Below are positions 16,606 to 25,365 of a DNA stretch of 64,000 nucleotides, piece after piece. Position 1 is the stretch's first letter; each line of letters begins with the position of its first letter. Source of the stretch: Curtobacterium sp. UNCCL20 (GTDB lineage Bacteria > Actinomycetota > Actinomycetes > Actinomycetales > Microbacteriaceae); contig NZ_FNKG01000002.1 in assembly GCF_900101675.1 (NCBI RefSeq), forward strand, positions 515,005 to 579,004. Reading direction: 5' to 3'. A program made the translations under genes and the position numbers. The notes under the pieces are model-generated. The model was not told the origin of the DNA. It did no database searches and saw only the letters and a list, made by a program, of their open reading frames with translations.

Positions 16606-17606
16606 ACGACATGACCACGAACCTCGCGACCTACTCGGTCGTGCTGACGTACTCCGCGATGGCGGTCTACGTCGTCGCGTTCATCACGTTCGCCCTCGAC
16701 ATGGCGAAGCGCTCCGGCGAGGTCGCCGCGGCCGCCTCGGGCGCCGGGGCACCGAAGGCCGCCGCCGAGCAGAAGACCGTCGCGACCGTCCAAGGCGGCA
16801 CGGTCGTCCTGGAGCGCGTCGCGCAGTCCTCCGACGGCGACGGCTCGTCCCGCCGTGGCACCCGCTTCGAGCGGGTCGGCATGGCGATGACGATCCTGGC
16901 GCTCGTGCTGCACGTCGGCTCGGTGGTCCTCCGCGGGATCGCGGCCGACCGTGTGCCGTGGGGCAACATGTTCGAGTTCTCCCTGACCGGCACGGCGCTG
17001 ATCATCCTGATCTTCCTGCTCGTGCAGCTCTGGCAGAACCTCAAGTTCCTCGGGGTGTTCATCACCGGTCTGACGATCATCCTGCTCGGCATCGCCACGG
17101 TGAACTACTACGTCCCGGTGCGTCCGCTCGTCCCCGCGCTCGAGTCGTACTGGCTCGTCATCCACGTGTTCGTCGCGATCTCGGGCACCGGGTTCTTCGC
17201 CCTCGGCGCTGGGCTCGCCGTGGCGCAGCTGGTGCAGACCTACCGCCAGGGCCGGACCACCTCGAACAAGATCCGGTTCATGGAGACGCTGCCCGACGCC
17301 GACCGGCTCGAGGTCCTGACCTACCGTGTCCTCCTCGTCGGCTTCGTCCTCTGGACCTTCACGCTCATCGCCGGTGCGATCTGGGCCGAGCGGGCCTGGG
17401 GCCGCTACTGGGGCTGGGACACGAAGGAGGTTTGGACCTTCATCATCTGGGTCGTCTACGCCGGGTACATCCACGCGCGTGCGACGCGCGGCTGGCGCGG
17501 GGCACGGTCCTCGTGGCTGGCGCTCATCGGCTTCGCCGCGGTGATGTTCAACTTCTCCGTCGTGAACGTCTTCTTCAAGGGCCTGCACAGCTACTCGGGT
17601 CTGTGA
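16602..17606 (+). CDS. ccsB: Cytochrome c synthase subunit CcsB/CcsA
   Basis: A 334-residue haem-handling membrane protein. The tryptophan-rich periplasmic WWD-type haem-binding motif is present as WAERAWGRYWGWDTKEVWTF, together with conserved histidines in flanking helices (WLVIHVFVAISG, YAGYIHARATRGWRG). With ResB it attaches haem to apocytochrome c. It ends the operon; a perfect palindrome follows 42 bases later. Confidence 0.94.
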   Translation: MNDMTTNLATYSVVLTYSAMAVYVVAFITFALDMAKRSGEVAAAASGAGAPKAAAEQKTVATVQGGTVVLERVAQSSDGDGSSRRGTRFERVGMAMTILALVLHVGSVVLRGIAADRVPWGNMFEFSLTGTALIILIFLLVQLWQNLKFLGVFITGLTIILLGIATVNYYVPVRPLVPALESYWLVIHVFVAISGTGFFALGAGLAVAQLVQTYRQGRTTSNKIRFMETLPDADRLEVLTYRVLLVGFVLWTFTLIAGAIWAERAWGRYWGWDTKEVWTFIIWVVYAGYIHARATRGWRGARSSWLALIGFAAVMFNFSVVNVFFKGLHSYSGL

Positions 17607-17647
17607 CGCGGTGACGCGCGCGCGTCACTGACGCGACCACGGACGTC

Positions 17648-17683
17648 CTGGAGGCGCGGTGCCAGCTGGCACCGCGCCTCCAG
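17648..17683. terminator. Perfect 36-bp palindrome after the cytochrome c operon (repeat family)
   Basis: Two 18-base arms CTGGAGGCGCGGTGCCAG / CTGGCACCGCGCCTCCAG abut with no loop. The core is the same as the upp terminator at 1177-1216. It probably ends ccsB transcription. Apart from this element, 17607-17850 shows nothing I can support. Confidence 0.65.
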
Positions 17684-17850
17684 TCCGTCCTGTAGTCGAG
17701 TCGTCCTGCCGTCCGCCGCTGTCGACGACCGGTCACGACGTGCCGTGGGCGTGTCACTGAGCGAGCAGGACGTGCCGCTCTCGGCGTGCCAGCGTGACGA
17801 ATTTCGTCAGCTCGACGAACGCGAGCGGCGCGTTGCGCACCGTCGCGCGC

Positions 17851-18831
17851 TCAGCCCGCGGCGAGCAGCGCGTGCACGCGCTCCAGCCGGGCACGCCACC
17901 ACGCCGTGCGCTCCGGCGCGGCCGCGTTCTGCTCGAGGAGCTCCCGCGACACCGACGCCCGCCGCACCGGTACCCGACCGTCCACCGGCAGGAGCGGGTC
18001 GGCGGAGACGTCGGACGTGAACATCGCGGCCGTCCCGAGCCCGGCCGCGTACCCGGGCGACATCGCGGCGGCGGCGAGGAACGCCCCCATCCCGAGTCCG
18101 ACCGAGGTGTCGAGCGCACTGGAGACGACGCACGGCAGTCCCGTCCCGGCGACGATCGCCCGTGCGGCGGTGATGCCGCCGAGGGGCTGCGCCTTCACGA
18201 CGAGCACGTCCGCCGCTCCGGCCCGGGCGACGGCCAGCGGGTCGGAGGCCTTCCGGACGCTCTCGTCGGCGGCGATCGGGACGCCGAGCCCCGCGATGCG
18301 CTCCCGCAGTGCGGCGAGCTCCGGCACGGTCCGGCAGGGCTGCTCGGCGTACTGCAGCCCGAACGGTGCGAGCCGCCGGAGTGCCTCGGTCGCCTGGTCG
18401 ACGGTCCACAGCCCGTTGGCGTCGATGCGGACGGCGGCGTCGTCGCCCATCACGCGGCGGACTTCGGCGACCCGCGCGACGTCGTCGTCGATCGTGGTGC
18501 CGGGTTCGGCGACCTTCACCTTGGCGGTCGTACAGCCGGGGTAGCGCGCGAGGAGTGCGGCGACGGCGTTGGGCGCGACGGCGGGCACGGTGGCGTTCAC
18601 CGGCACGGAGTCCGCGGCGGGCTCGTGCGACGTCCACCCGAAGTCGATCGCCGCGCGGAGCCAGGCTGCGGACTCGGCGTCGTCGTACTCGACGAACGGC
18701 GAGAACTCGGTCCAGCCCGCAGGGCCCCGGAGGACGAGTGCCTCGCGGGTGGTGATGCCGCGGAACCGTACCCGCATCGGGAGGGCGACCACGTGCGCGT
18801 CGGCGAGGAGTTCGGCGAGGTCGGGGAGCAC
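17851..18831 (-). CDS. menC: o-Succinylbenzoate synthase
   Basis: An enolase-superfamily enzyme dehydrating SHCHC to o-succinylbenzoate in menaquinone synthesis. The active-site set is visible: the KxK pair in TTAKVKVAEPG, metal ligands in RIDANG, YAEQPC and ADESV, and the second lysine in VLVVKAQPLGG. At 326 residues it has actinobacterial MenC length. The start is the GTG at 18831 with AGGA upstream; the open frame extends further but without related sequence. It is the only early men gene on the minus strand here. Confidence 0.92.
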   Translation of the reverse strand: MLPDLAELLADAHVVALPMRVRFRGITTREALVLRGPAGWTEFSPFVEYDDAESAAWLRAAIDFGWTSHEPAADSVPVNATVPAVAPNAVAALLARYPGCTTAKVKVAEPGTTIDDDVARVAEVRRVMGDDAAVRIDANGLWTVDQATEALRRLAPFGLQYAEQPCRTVPELAALRERIAGLGVPIAADESVRKASDPLAVARAGAADVLVVKAQPLGGITAARAIVAGTGLPCVVSSALDTSVGLGMGAFLAAAAMSPGYAAGLGTAAMFTSDVSADPLLPVDGRVPVRRASVSRELLEQNAAAPERTAWWRARLERVHALLAAG

Positions 18832-18959
18832 GGGTTCATCCTGCCAGCGGCGTCCAGCCCACCTCACGGTTCCTCGGAGGGGACCGCCAGGGCAGGGCAT
18901 TAGCATGCACCGGTCGGCCTCGGTCGGCAGCAGGGTGAGGATCGAACGAGGGAGGCTCG

Positions 18960-19550
18960 GTGGCGCCGGATCCGCAGCAGCGCGCGTCGCAGCGTCCGTC
19001 GACGCCCGCCGCGAAGCGACCGTCGACCCCTGGCACGAACCGCCCGTCCGCCACTCCCGTCCAGCGCCCCACCGCACCGACGACCGCCCGGAGCGCGGCT
19101 CCGGTCCGACCGGTGACCGGTGCTCCCGCCACCGCCCGGACGCCCGGCCGCGACACCGACGACTTCGCCCGGCTGATGCAGCGGAACACGGTCGACGTCC
19201 GGCAGCAGAACCAGGCCGGCCGCAAGAAGCGCAACCCCGTCGTCGGCAAGATCGCCCTCGGCCTCGCCGTCGTCTCGGCCGCGGTCGACGCCAGCGCCTT
19301 CGCGGTCTTCATGGGCGGCGACACCGACTTCGCGTTCGGCATCTGCTTCGTCGTGGTCTTCCTGACCCTGATCGCCGCGGTGCTCGGCTTCGTCGCCGCC
19401 GTCGGCTCGTTCGGCCGCTGGTACGGGGCGGTCGGGGTCGTCGTGGCGTTCTTCGCGAACCCGGTGATCCTCATCGTGCTGCTCGTCATCGTCGCGCCGG
19501 AGCTCCTGACCGACATGGGCGGCTCGGCTACCAGCAGCACGGGCAACTGA
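18960..19550 (+). CDS. Hypothetical membrane protein with disordered Pro/Thr/Ala-rich N-terminus
   Basis: A 196-residue protein. Residues 1-65 are low-complexity (Pro, Thr, Ala, Arg), residues ~66-95 are polar/basic, and three or four hydrophobic helices fill the rest (KIALGLAVVSAAVDASAFAV, FVVVFLTLIAAVLGFVAAVG, NPVILIVLLVIVAP). It lies between menC and menB but has no recognised link to menaquinone. The start is a GTG with GGGAGG upstream. Confidence 0.7.
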   Translation: MAPDPQQRASQRPSTPAAKRPSTPGTNRPSATPVQRPTAPTTARSAAPVRPVTGAPATARTPGRDTDDFARLMQRNTVDVRQQNQAGRKKRNPVVGKIALGLAVVSAAVDASAFAVFMGGDTDFAFGICFVVVFLTLIAAVLGFVAAVGSFGRWYGAVGVVVAFFANPVILIVLLVIVAPELLTDMGGSATSSTGN

Positions 19551-19572
19551 CGCCGGGCGGTACCGTTGGGGC

Positions 19573-20502
19573 ATGGCTGCTCCCGTCTCCGACCTGTTCG
19601 ATCCCGACGTCTGGACAGCGGCTCCGGTCGCCGAGCACTTCACCGACATCACGTACCACAAGCACGTCTCGACGGGCATCGTCCGCGTCGCCTTCGACCG
19701 TCCCGAGGTCCGCAACGCCTTCCGTCCGCGCACCGTCGACGAGCTCTACCGGGCACTCGACGACGCGCGCCAGGACCCGCGCGTCGGGGTCGTCCTGCTC
19801 ACCGGCAACGGTCCGAGCCCGAAGGACGGCGGCTGGGCGTTCTGCTCCGGCGGCGACCAGCGCATCCGCGGGCGGAGCGGCTACCAGTACGTCGGTGACG
19901 AGGGCGCTCCGCCGGAGGGGGTCGACCCGGCCGCGGCGCAGGCGTCGATGGGCCGGCTGCACATCCTCGAGGTCCAGCGGCTCATCCGGATGATGCCGAA
20001 GGTCGTCATCGCCGTCGTCCCCGGGTGGGCGGCCGGCGGTGGGCACTCGCTGCACGCGATCTGCGACCTCACGATCGCGAGCGCTGAGCACGGCAGGTTC
20101 AAGCAGACCGACGCCGACGTGGGCTCGTTCGACGGCGGGTACGGCAGCGCCTACTACGCGAAGCAGATCGGGCAGAAGTTCGCGCGCGAGGTCTTCTTCC
20201 TCGCGCAGGAGTACTCGTCGCAGCGCGCGTACGAGATGGGTGCGGTGAACGCCGTCGTCCCGCACGAGGACCTCGAGCGCGAGGCGATCCGCTGGGGCGA
20301 GATCATCCTCGGCAAGTCGCCCACGGCGATCCGGATGCTCAAGTACGCCTTCAACGCGGTCGACGACGGGATGGTCGGCCAGCAGGTCTTCGCCGGCGAA
20401 GCGACCCGGCTCGCCTACGGCACCGACGAGGCGGTCGAGGGGCGTGACTCCTTCCTCGAGAAGCGGGCCCCCGAGTGGACGTCGTTCCCGTGGCACTACT
20501 GA
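19573..20502 (+). CDS. menB: 1,4-Dihydroxy-2-naphthoyl-CoA synthase
   Basis: A crotonase-fold enzyme closing the second ring of menaquinone from OSB-CoA. Marks are FCSGGDQRIRG, the oxyanion-hole GWAAGGGHSLHAICDLTIAS and the MenB-specific DVGSFDGGYGSAYYAKQIG. At 309 residues it is of usual actinobacterial size. TACCGT (19561-19566) ends six bases before the ATG, so the message is likely leaderless. menE follows 16 bases downstream. Confidence 0.95.
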   Translation: MAAPVSDLFDPDVWTAAPVAEHFTDITYHKHVSTGIVRVAFDRPEVRNAFRPRTVDELYRALDDARQDPRVGVVLLTGNGPSPKDGGWAFCSGGDQRIRGRSGYQYVGDEGAPPEGVDPAAAQASMGRLHILEVQRLIRMMPKVVIAVVPGWAAGGGHSLHAICDLTIASAEHGRFKQTDADVGSFDGGYGSAYYAKQIGQKFAREVFFLAQEYSSQRAYEMGAVNAVVPHEDLEREAIRWGEIILGKSPTAIRMLKYAFNAVDDGMVGQQVFAGEATRLAYGTDEAVEGRDSFLEKRAPEWTSFPWHY

Positions 20503-20518
20503 CCGGTCGGGTGGCGGC

Positions 20519-21658
20519 ATGACCCGTCCCCTGGTCGCGCTGGGTACGTCCGACCCGATCGCGGTGCTCCGCGGCCTGGAGGCAGCACTCGCGGGCGGCC
20601 CCGCGCTGCTCCCCGTCGCGGAGGGCGCTCCGGCGCTGCCGACGCCAGCTCCGGCCAGCGTCCCGCAGCGGGTCGCCCTGGTCGTCGAGACGAGCGGGTC
20701 CACCGGGACCGGCAAGCGGGTGGCGCTCTCGTCCGAGGCACTCCTCGCCGGTGCCGCCGCGGCGGACGCAGCGCTCGGCGGCCCCGGCGCGTGGGTGCTC
20801 GCGCTGCCGACCCACTACATCGCGGGCCTCAACGTCCTCACCCGGTCGATCGCCGCGGGGACGTCGCCCGTCGTCGTCCCGTCCGGGCACTTCGACGCGG
20901 GCGCCTTCGCCGATGCGGCCGAGCAGCTGGTGACCGGGCCTGCTGCCCCGCGGCGGTACACCTCGCTCGTCCCGGTGCAGCTGGCGCGGGTGCTCGAGGA
21001 CACCCGGGCGACCGCGACGCTCGCGGGCTTCGACGCGGTGCTCGTCGGCGGTCAGGCGACCCCTGCGCCGCTGCGGGAGCGCGCGCGTGCGGCGGGGATC
21101 CGGGTCGTCACCACGTACGGCGCGAGCGAGACGAGCGGCGGGTGCGTGTACGACGGCGTCCCGTTCGGCACCGTCCGCACCGAGGTCGTGGACGGGGAGC
21201 TGTGGCTCGACGGACCGATGCTCGCGGAGGGCTACCTCGGTGACGACGAGCGCACGGCCGCCACGTTCGTCGAGCACGACGGACTCCGCTGGTACCGCAC
21301 GGGCGATGCCGCGACCGTGACCAACGGGGTCGTGCAGGTGCTCGGACGCCTCGACGACGTCGTGATCTCCGGCGGTGAGAAGGTCCCGCTCGGGCTCGTC
21401 GAACGACTCGTCCGCGAGCTCCCCGGACAGGACGCGGCGGTCGTCACGCGGCGGGCGTCGGGGGAGTGGGGCGAGGTGCCGGTCGTCGTGACGGCGGTGC
21501 CGCTCGACCTCGACCGGGTGCGGGACCACGTGGCTGCCGCCCTCGGACGTGCCGCCCGCCCGGCCGACGTCGTCGTCGTGGACCGGTTGCCGATGCTCCC
21601 GTCGGGCAAGCCCGACCGCCGGGCGATCCAGGCGCTGGGTGCACCAGGACCTTCATAG
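20519..21658 (+). CDS. menE: o-Succinylbenzoate-CoA ligase (AMP-binding)
   Basis: Activates o-succinylbenzoate to its CoA ester. ANL-superfamily motifs in order: P-loop ETSGSTGTGKRVAL, A5 TTYGASETSGG, A7 WYRTGDAA, A8 hinge LGRLDDVVISGGEKV, and the catalytic lysine in PSGKPDRR. At 379 residues it is the compact actinobacterial form, shorter than the E. coli and Bacillus enzymes (about 450-490). The ATG at 20519 lies downstream of the menB stop. Confidence 0.93.
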   Translation: MTRPLVALGTSDPIAVLRGLEAALAGGPALLPVAEGAPALPTPAPASVPQRVALVVETSGSTGTGKRVALSSEALLAGAAAADAALGGPGAWVLALPTHYIAGLNVLTRSIAAGTSPVVVPSGHFDAGAFADAAEQLVTGPAAPRRYTSLVPVQLARVLEDTRATATLAGFDAVLVGGQATPAPLRERARAAGIRVVTTYGASETSGGCVYDGVPFGTVRTEVVDGELWLDGPMLAEGYLGDDERTAATFVEHDGLRWYRTGDAATVTNGVVQVLGRLDDVVISGGEKVPLGLVERLVRELPGQDAAVVTRRASGEWGEVPVVVTAVPLDLDRVRDHVAAALGRAARPADVVVVDRLPMLPSGKPDRRAIQALGAPGPS

Positions 21659-21704
21659 GGTCGGGCGCCCGCGGCGCGTGCCGTCGCGAATATGATGGTC
21701 GGTC

Positions 21705-22700
21705 GTGGCACGAACGAAGAACTCGAAGCAGTCCAAGGGTCGCTCTGGCAACCCCGCGAAGGCCGCCGCGCCGCAGCGCACGAAGCGCCGGGCGACGGCA
21801 CGCGACTGGATCGGCGGCGCCCGGCTCCGCACCCTGACGCTCGGCGTCGTGCCCGTGGTGATGGGCACCACCGTCGGCTTCGTGGACAGCGGGTTCGCGG
21901 GCGACTTCGGCGGCTTCCTGGCGAAGGACGGCCACGCGCTCATCGCGGTGCTCGCGCTCCTGGTGGCGCTGTTCCTGCAGATCGGCGTGAACTACAGCAA
22001 CGACTACTCCGACGGCGTCCGCGGCACCGACGAGTTCCGCGTCGGCCCGGCTCGTCTCACCGGTGCCGGTCTCGCGAAGCCCCGGACGGTGCTCACCGTC
22101 GCACTGACGTTCTTCGGCCTCGCCGCCGTGGCCGGCATCGTGATCGTGGTGCTCACCCAGCTGTGGTGGCTGCTGCTCGTCGGCGCCGCCGCGATCGTCG
22201 CCGCGTGGTTCTACACCGGCGGCAAGAAGCCCTACGGGTACAACGCCCTGGGCGAGGTCTTCGTGTTCGTGTTCTTCGGCCTCGTCGCCGTGCTCGGCAC
22301 CGAGTACGTGCTCATCGACCAGGTCACCCTGAGCGGCTGGGCTGCAGCGGTCGCCGCCGGCTTCTTCGCCTGCGCCGTGCTCATGGTGAACAACATCCGC
22401 GACATCGACGAGGACCGTCTCGCCGGCAAGCGCACCCTGGCGGTCGTCGTCGGGCGCCCGGTCGCCCGCGTGCTGTTCGGCTTGTTCCTGCTGCTGCCCT
22501 ACGTGGTGCTGCTGTGGTTCGTGCTGCTCTACTTCCGCACCGGCTTCACGTACTTCTCGCTGCTGCTCGCCCTGCCGGCCCTGGCCATCGGGGTGTCGTC
22601 GCGGAAGCCGCGCGAACTCATCACGGCCCTGCAGCTGTCGTCGTTCGCGTCGCTGGTGTTCGGCGTCGTGCTCGGCATCACGCTCGCCATCCAGCCGTAG
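21705..22700 (+). CDS. menA: 1,4-Dihydroxy-2-naphthoate polyprenyltransferase
   Basis: An integral-membrane UbiA-family enzyme that joins DHNA to the polyprenyl tail with decarboxylation. Both Asp-rich Mg sites are present: NYSNDYSDGVRGTDE and NNIRDIDEDRLAGKRTL. The 331 residues include a ~40-residue basic N-terminus and eight to nine helices. A TATGAT (21691-21696) eight bases before the GTG suggests a leaderless transcript separate from menBE. Confidence 0.94.
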   Translation: MARTKNSKQSKGRSGNPAKAAAPQRTKRRATARDWIGGARLRTLTLGVVPVVMGTTVGFVDSGFAGDFGGFLAKDGHALIAVLALLVALFLQIGVNYSNDYSDGVRGTDEFRVGPARLTGAGLAKPRTVLTVALTFFGLAAVAGIVIVVLTQLWWLLLVGAAAIVAAWFYTGGKKPYGYNALGEVFVFVFFGLVAVLGTEYVLIDQVTLSGWAAAVAAGFFACAVLMVNNIRDIDEDRLAGKRTLAVVVGRPVARVLFGLFLLLPYVVLLWFVLLYFRTGFTYFSLLLALPALAIGVSSRKPRELITALQLSSFASLVFGVVLGITLAIQP

Positions 22701-22710
22701 CCTCCGGCCG

Positions 22711-23034
22711 TCAGTCCTCGTCGTGCTCGCGGCGAGCGGCGTGGCGGTCCGCGTCGGACACCGGACGCACGTCGGGGGCGTCGGAGTCGGCCGCGTCGAC
22801 GAAGTCGTCCTCGAAGTCGCTGTCGGCGTCGCGCTCCGGGACACCGCGGCGGTTCGCCAGGCTCTGGGTCACGTTCGACCGCAGCTTCGGCAGCGCGATG
22901 TACGACACGAGCAGGCCGATGAGCGCGGCCCCGATCGTCGCCCAGTACCACGGCAGGCCGATCACGAACAGGACGACCAGCGCCGCGGCGAAGATGCCGA
23001 GACGGGCCAGGGTGTACACGAGCCACGCTTTCAC
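22711..23034 (-). CDS. DUF4229-family small membrane protein
   Basis: A 107-residue protein with two transmembrane helices (residues ~5-27 and 30-49, IGLPWYWATIGAALIGLLVS) and an acidic, disordered cytosolic tail from about residue 60. The arrangement and length fit DUF4229, a family common in actinobacteria next to men genes. No function is known. It converges on menA with a 10-base gap and no terminator between them. Confidence 0.78.
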   Translation of the reverse strand: MKAWLVYTLARLGIFAAALVVLFVIGLPWYWATIGAALIGLLVSYIALPKLRSNVTQSLANRRGVPERDADSDFEDDFVDAADSDAPDVRPVSDADRHAARREHDED

Positions 23035-23098
23035 CCGGCAAGTCTACGGAACCGCAGGCTGCAGGGACCCCACAGGCTCTCGACCTAGACTCCCGGCC

Positions 23099-23497
23099 AT
23101 GATCCGCTTGTGGTTGATCGTCGTCGTGGCCGCCGTGGCGTTCACGGTCTACGCGGCGATCGACTGCGCGACGATGCCCCGCGAGCGTGTCCGTTCCCTC
23201 AGACGCGGCGTCTGGATCCTCCTCGTGATCGTCCTGCCCGTGCTCGGCGCCGTCCTCTGGTTCCTGCTCGGCCGTGCCCCGGCGACCGAACCGGGCGGTG
23301 GCTCCGGGTACCGTGGACCCGAAGACGACCCGGACTTCCTCGGCGGCCCGCACGGCCCCGAGCAGCACCGCACGGACAAGGACCAGGACGACGAGACCCT
23401 CCGAGACCTCGAACAGCAGTTCCGCGAACGCGACCGACGCGACCGGGAACGACGCGACCGCGACCAGCCCGGCGACGACGGCCGCTCCGATCGCTGA
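23099..23497 (+). CDS. PLDc_N-domain membrane protein
   Basis: A 132-residue protein. Two transmembrane helices (WLIVVVAAVAFTVYAAIDC and GVWILLVIVLPVLGAVLWFL) make up a PLDc_N domain, the anchor otherwise found in front of phospholipase D/cardiolipin synthases, here without the catalytic part. The last 60 residues are nearly all Asp, Glu, Arg and Gln. TAGACT (23086-23091) ends seven bases before the ATG, a leaderless arrangement. Its 3' part overlaps any plausible start of menD. Confidence 0.82.
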   Translation: MIRLWLIVVVAAVAFTVYAAIDCATMPRERVRSLRRGVWILLVIVLPVLGAVLWFLLGRAPATEPGGGSGYRGPEDDPDFLGGPHGPEQHRTDKDQDDETLRDLEQQFRERDRRDRERRDRDQPGDDGRSDR

Positions 23498-25238
23498 CGG
23501 CCCCGCCGGCTCCGGCAGCCCGGCCACCGACTTCGCCCTCGCCCTGTTCGGCGAACTCGCACGCGCCGGTGTGACCGACGTCGTCGTCAGCCCGGGCTCC
23601 CGCTCGCAGGCCCTGGCCCTCGCCGCGGTCGCCCTCGAACGCGCCGGCGGCATCAGCGTGCACGTGCGCCTCGACGAGCGGACCGCGGGCTTCTACGCCC
23701 TCGGACTGGCGGTCGAGTCCGGCCGGCCCGCCGCGGTCGTCACCACCTCGGGCACCGCCGTCGCGAACCTGCACCCCGCCGTGCTCGAGGCCCACCACTC
23801 CGGTGTCCCGATGATCGTCGTCACCGCCGACCGTCCCGACGAGCTCCGCGGCATCGGCAGCAACCAGACCACCGTGCAGCCGGGCATCTTCGCGGCCGCC
23901 GTCTCGTTCGTGCGGGACGTGCAGGCGCCGACCGCCGACAGCGTGGACGCCAGCACGACCGACACGGTGCGGGCGCTCGTCCGTCAGGCCGTCGCCGCGG
24001 CCGCCGGGCACGAGGGGCAGCCGGGTCCGGTGCAGCTCAACGTGGCGTTCCGCGAACCGCTCTCCGCCGGCCTCCGTGCTGATCACGTGCACGCGGTGCC
24101 CGACGACGAGGTCGACCTGGCGTTCGCCACCCGCCGGGTGCACTCGGGGCTGCCGGTCATCGACCTCGCGCCGGACGACGAACCCGCGACGGTCGTCATC
24201 GCCGGGCACGACGCCGGTGCGGACGCCGAACGGATCGCGTGGGAGCTCGGTGCGCCGCTCGTGGCCGAGGTGTCGAGCGGGGCGCGCTTCGGCCGCAACC
24301 TCGTCGTGACCTACCGCGAGCTGCTCCGCGACCCGGCTTTCGGCGGTGCGGTCCGCCGCGCCGTCGTGCTCGGACACCCGACCCTCAGCCGTGAGGTCCC
24401 CGCGCTCCTGCAGCGGGACGACGTGGAGACCATCGTGGTCCGCGGACCGGGCGCCGACCCCTTCGACCCGGCACGCGCCTCCAGGCCCGACGCCGCGACC
24501 ACCTTCGTCTCCGACGTCCGCGTGACGGGCCGGACCCGCCCGGAGCACCGCGCGTGGGTCGGCCGCTGGGTGGCGACCAGCCGCGCCCTGCTCGGCGACG
24601 GCGACGCCGGTCCCGACCTCGACGCGAAGCGCTCGGACGACCGCGCCGAGCGCAACAAGTTCCTCCGCGACGAAGTGGCGCTCCGCCGCCGTTCCGTCGA
24701 CCGCGCCATGCTCGCCGAGGCCGTGTGGGGCGCGACGTGGCCGCACGACCGCCTGGTCCTCGGCGCCTCGCAGATCATCCGTGTCGCCGACGCGCACGTC
24801 GCCGGCAAGGCGATCCGGGTGCACGCGAACCGCGGGCTCGCCGGGATCGACGGCACCGTGTCCACCGCCCTCGGCATCGCCGCGGCGCTCGAACGGTCCT
24901 CGGCCTCGGTCGGCACCACCCGGGTGCTCCTCGGCGACCTCACGCTGCTGCACGACCTCGGCGCGTTCGTCACCGGGACCGAGGAACCACGGCACCGCGT
25001 GCAGGTCGTCGTCGGCAACGACGGCGGGGGAGCGATCTTCCGCGGGCTCGAGGTCGCGGCGACCACGCCCGAGGCGGACATGCGCCGGATGATGACGACG
25101 CCGCAGTTCGTCGACGTCGAGCGCGTGGTAACCGGTCTCGGCTGGGAGTACCGGCGCGCGGGGACGTGGGGCGACCTCGAGCGGGTACTGACGGACCCCG
25201 CCGAGCGGGTCGTCATCGAGGTCCCGCTGGCCGACTGA
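23274..25238 (+). CDS. menD: 2-Succinyl-5-enolpyruvyl-6-hydroxy-3-cyclohexene-1-carboxylate synthase
   Basis: A thiamine-diphosphate enzyme joining isochorismate and 2-oxoglutarate. Family motifs: VVSPGSRSQALAL, DERTAGFYALG (catalytic Glu), TTSGTAVANLHPAV, and the ThDP-binding ANRGLAGIDGTVSTALG and VGNDGGGAIF. The start is unsure: the conserved protein begins near 23513, yet the only in-frame GTG codons are at 23274, 23298 and 23313, inside the upstream gene, and would add 65-80 low-complexity Thr/Ser/Ala residues. An ATC at 23490 is an unconventional alternative. The coordinates given are the outer bound. Confidence 0.9.
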   Translation: MPRRPNRAVAPGTVDPKTTRTSSAARTAPSSTARTRTRTTRPSETSNSSSANATDATGNDATATSPATTAAPIADGPAGSGSPATDFALALFGELARAGVTDVVVSPGSRSQALALAAVALERAGGISVHVRLDERTAGFYALGLAVESGRPAAVVTTSGTAVANLHPAVLEAHHSGVPMIVVTADRPDELRGIGSNQTTVQPGIFAAAVSFVRDVQAPTADSVDASTTDTVRALVRQAVAAAAGHEGQPGPVQLNVAFREPLSAGLRADHVHAVPDDEVDLAFATRRVHSGLPVIDLAPDDEPATVVIAGHDAGADAERIAWELGAPLVAEVSSGARFGRNLVVTYRELLRDPAFGGAVRRAVVLGHPTLSREVPALLQRDDVETIVVRGPGADPFDPARASRPDAATTFVSDVRVTGRTRPEHRAWVGRWVATSRALLGDGDAGPDLDAKRSDDRAERNKFLRDEVALRRRSVDRAMLAEAVWGATWPHDRLVLGASQIIRVADAHVAGKAIRVHANRGLAGIDGTVSTALGIAAALERSSASVGTTRVLLGDLTLLHDLGAFVTGTEEPRHRVQVVVGNDGGGAIFRGLEVAATTPEADMRRMMTTPQFVDVERVVTGLGWEYRRAGTWGDLERVLTDPAERVVIEVPLAD

Positions 25239-25270
25239 CGGGGCGCGCGCCGGTCCGCGTCAGCGGGTGG

Positions 25271-25328
25271 GTGCTCGGAAGCGCTCCGCGGTCGCGTCGG
25301 TGCTCGGAAGCGCTCCGCGGTCGCGTCG
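25271..25328. repeat. Tandem duplication of a 29-bp unit
   Basis: Two identical 29-base copies (25271-25299 and 25300-25328) of a unit starting GTGCTCGGAAGCGCTCCGCG, followed by a third start GTGCTCG before the terminator palindrome. It lies between convergent menD and the isochorismate synthase gene. Confidence 0.7.
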
Positions 25329-25333
25329 GTGCT

Positions 25334-25365
25334 CGCGCGCTCCCCGGCGCGCCGGGGAGCGCGCG
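25334..25365. terminator. Perfect 32-bp palindrome between menD and menF
   Basis: Two 16-base arms CGCGCGCTCCCCGGCG / CGCCGGGGAGCGCGCG abut without a loop and touch the end of the isochorismate synthase gene. It probably acts as a bidirectional terminator for the convergent genes. Confidence 0.6.
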
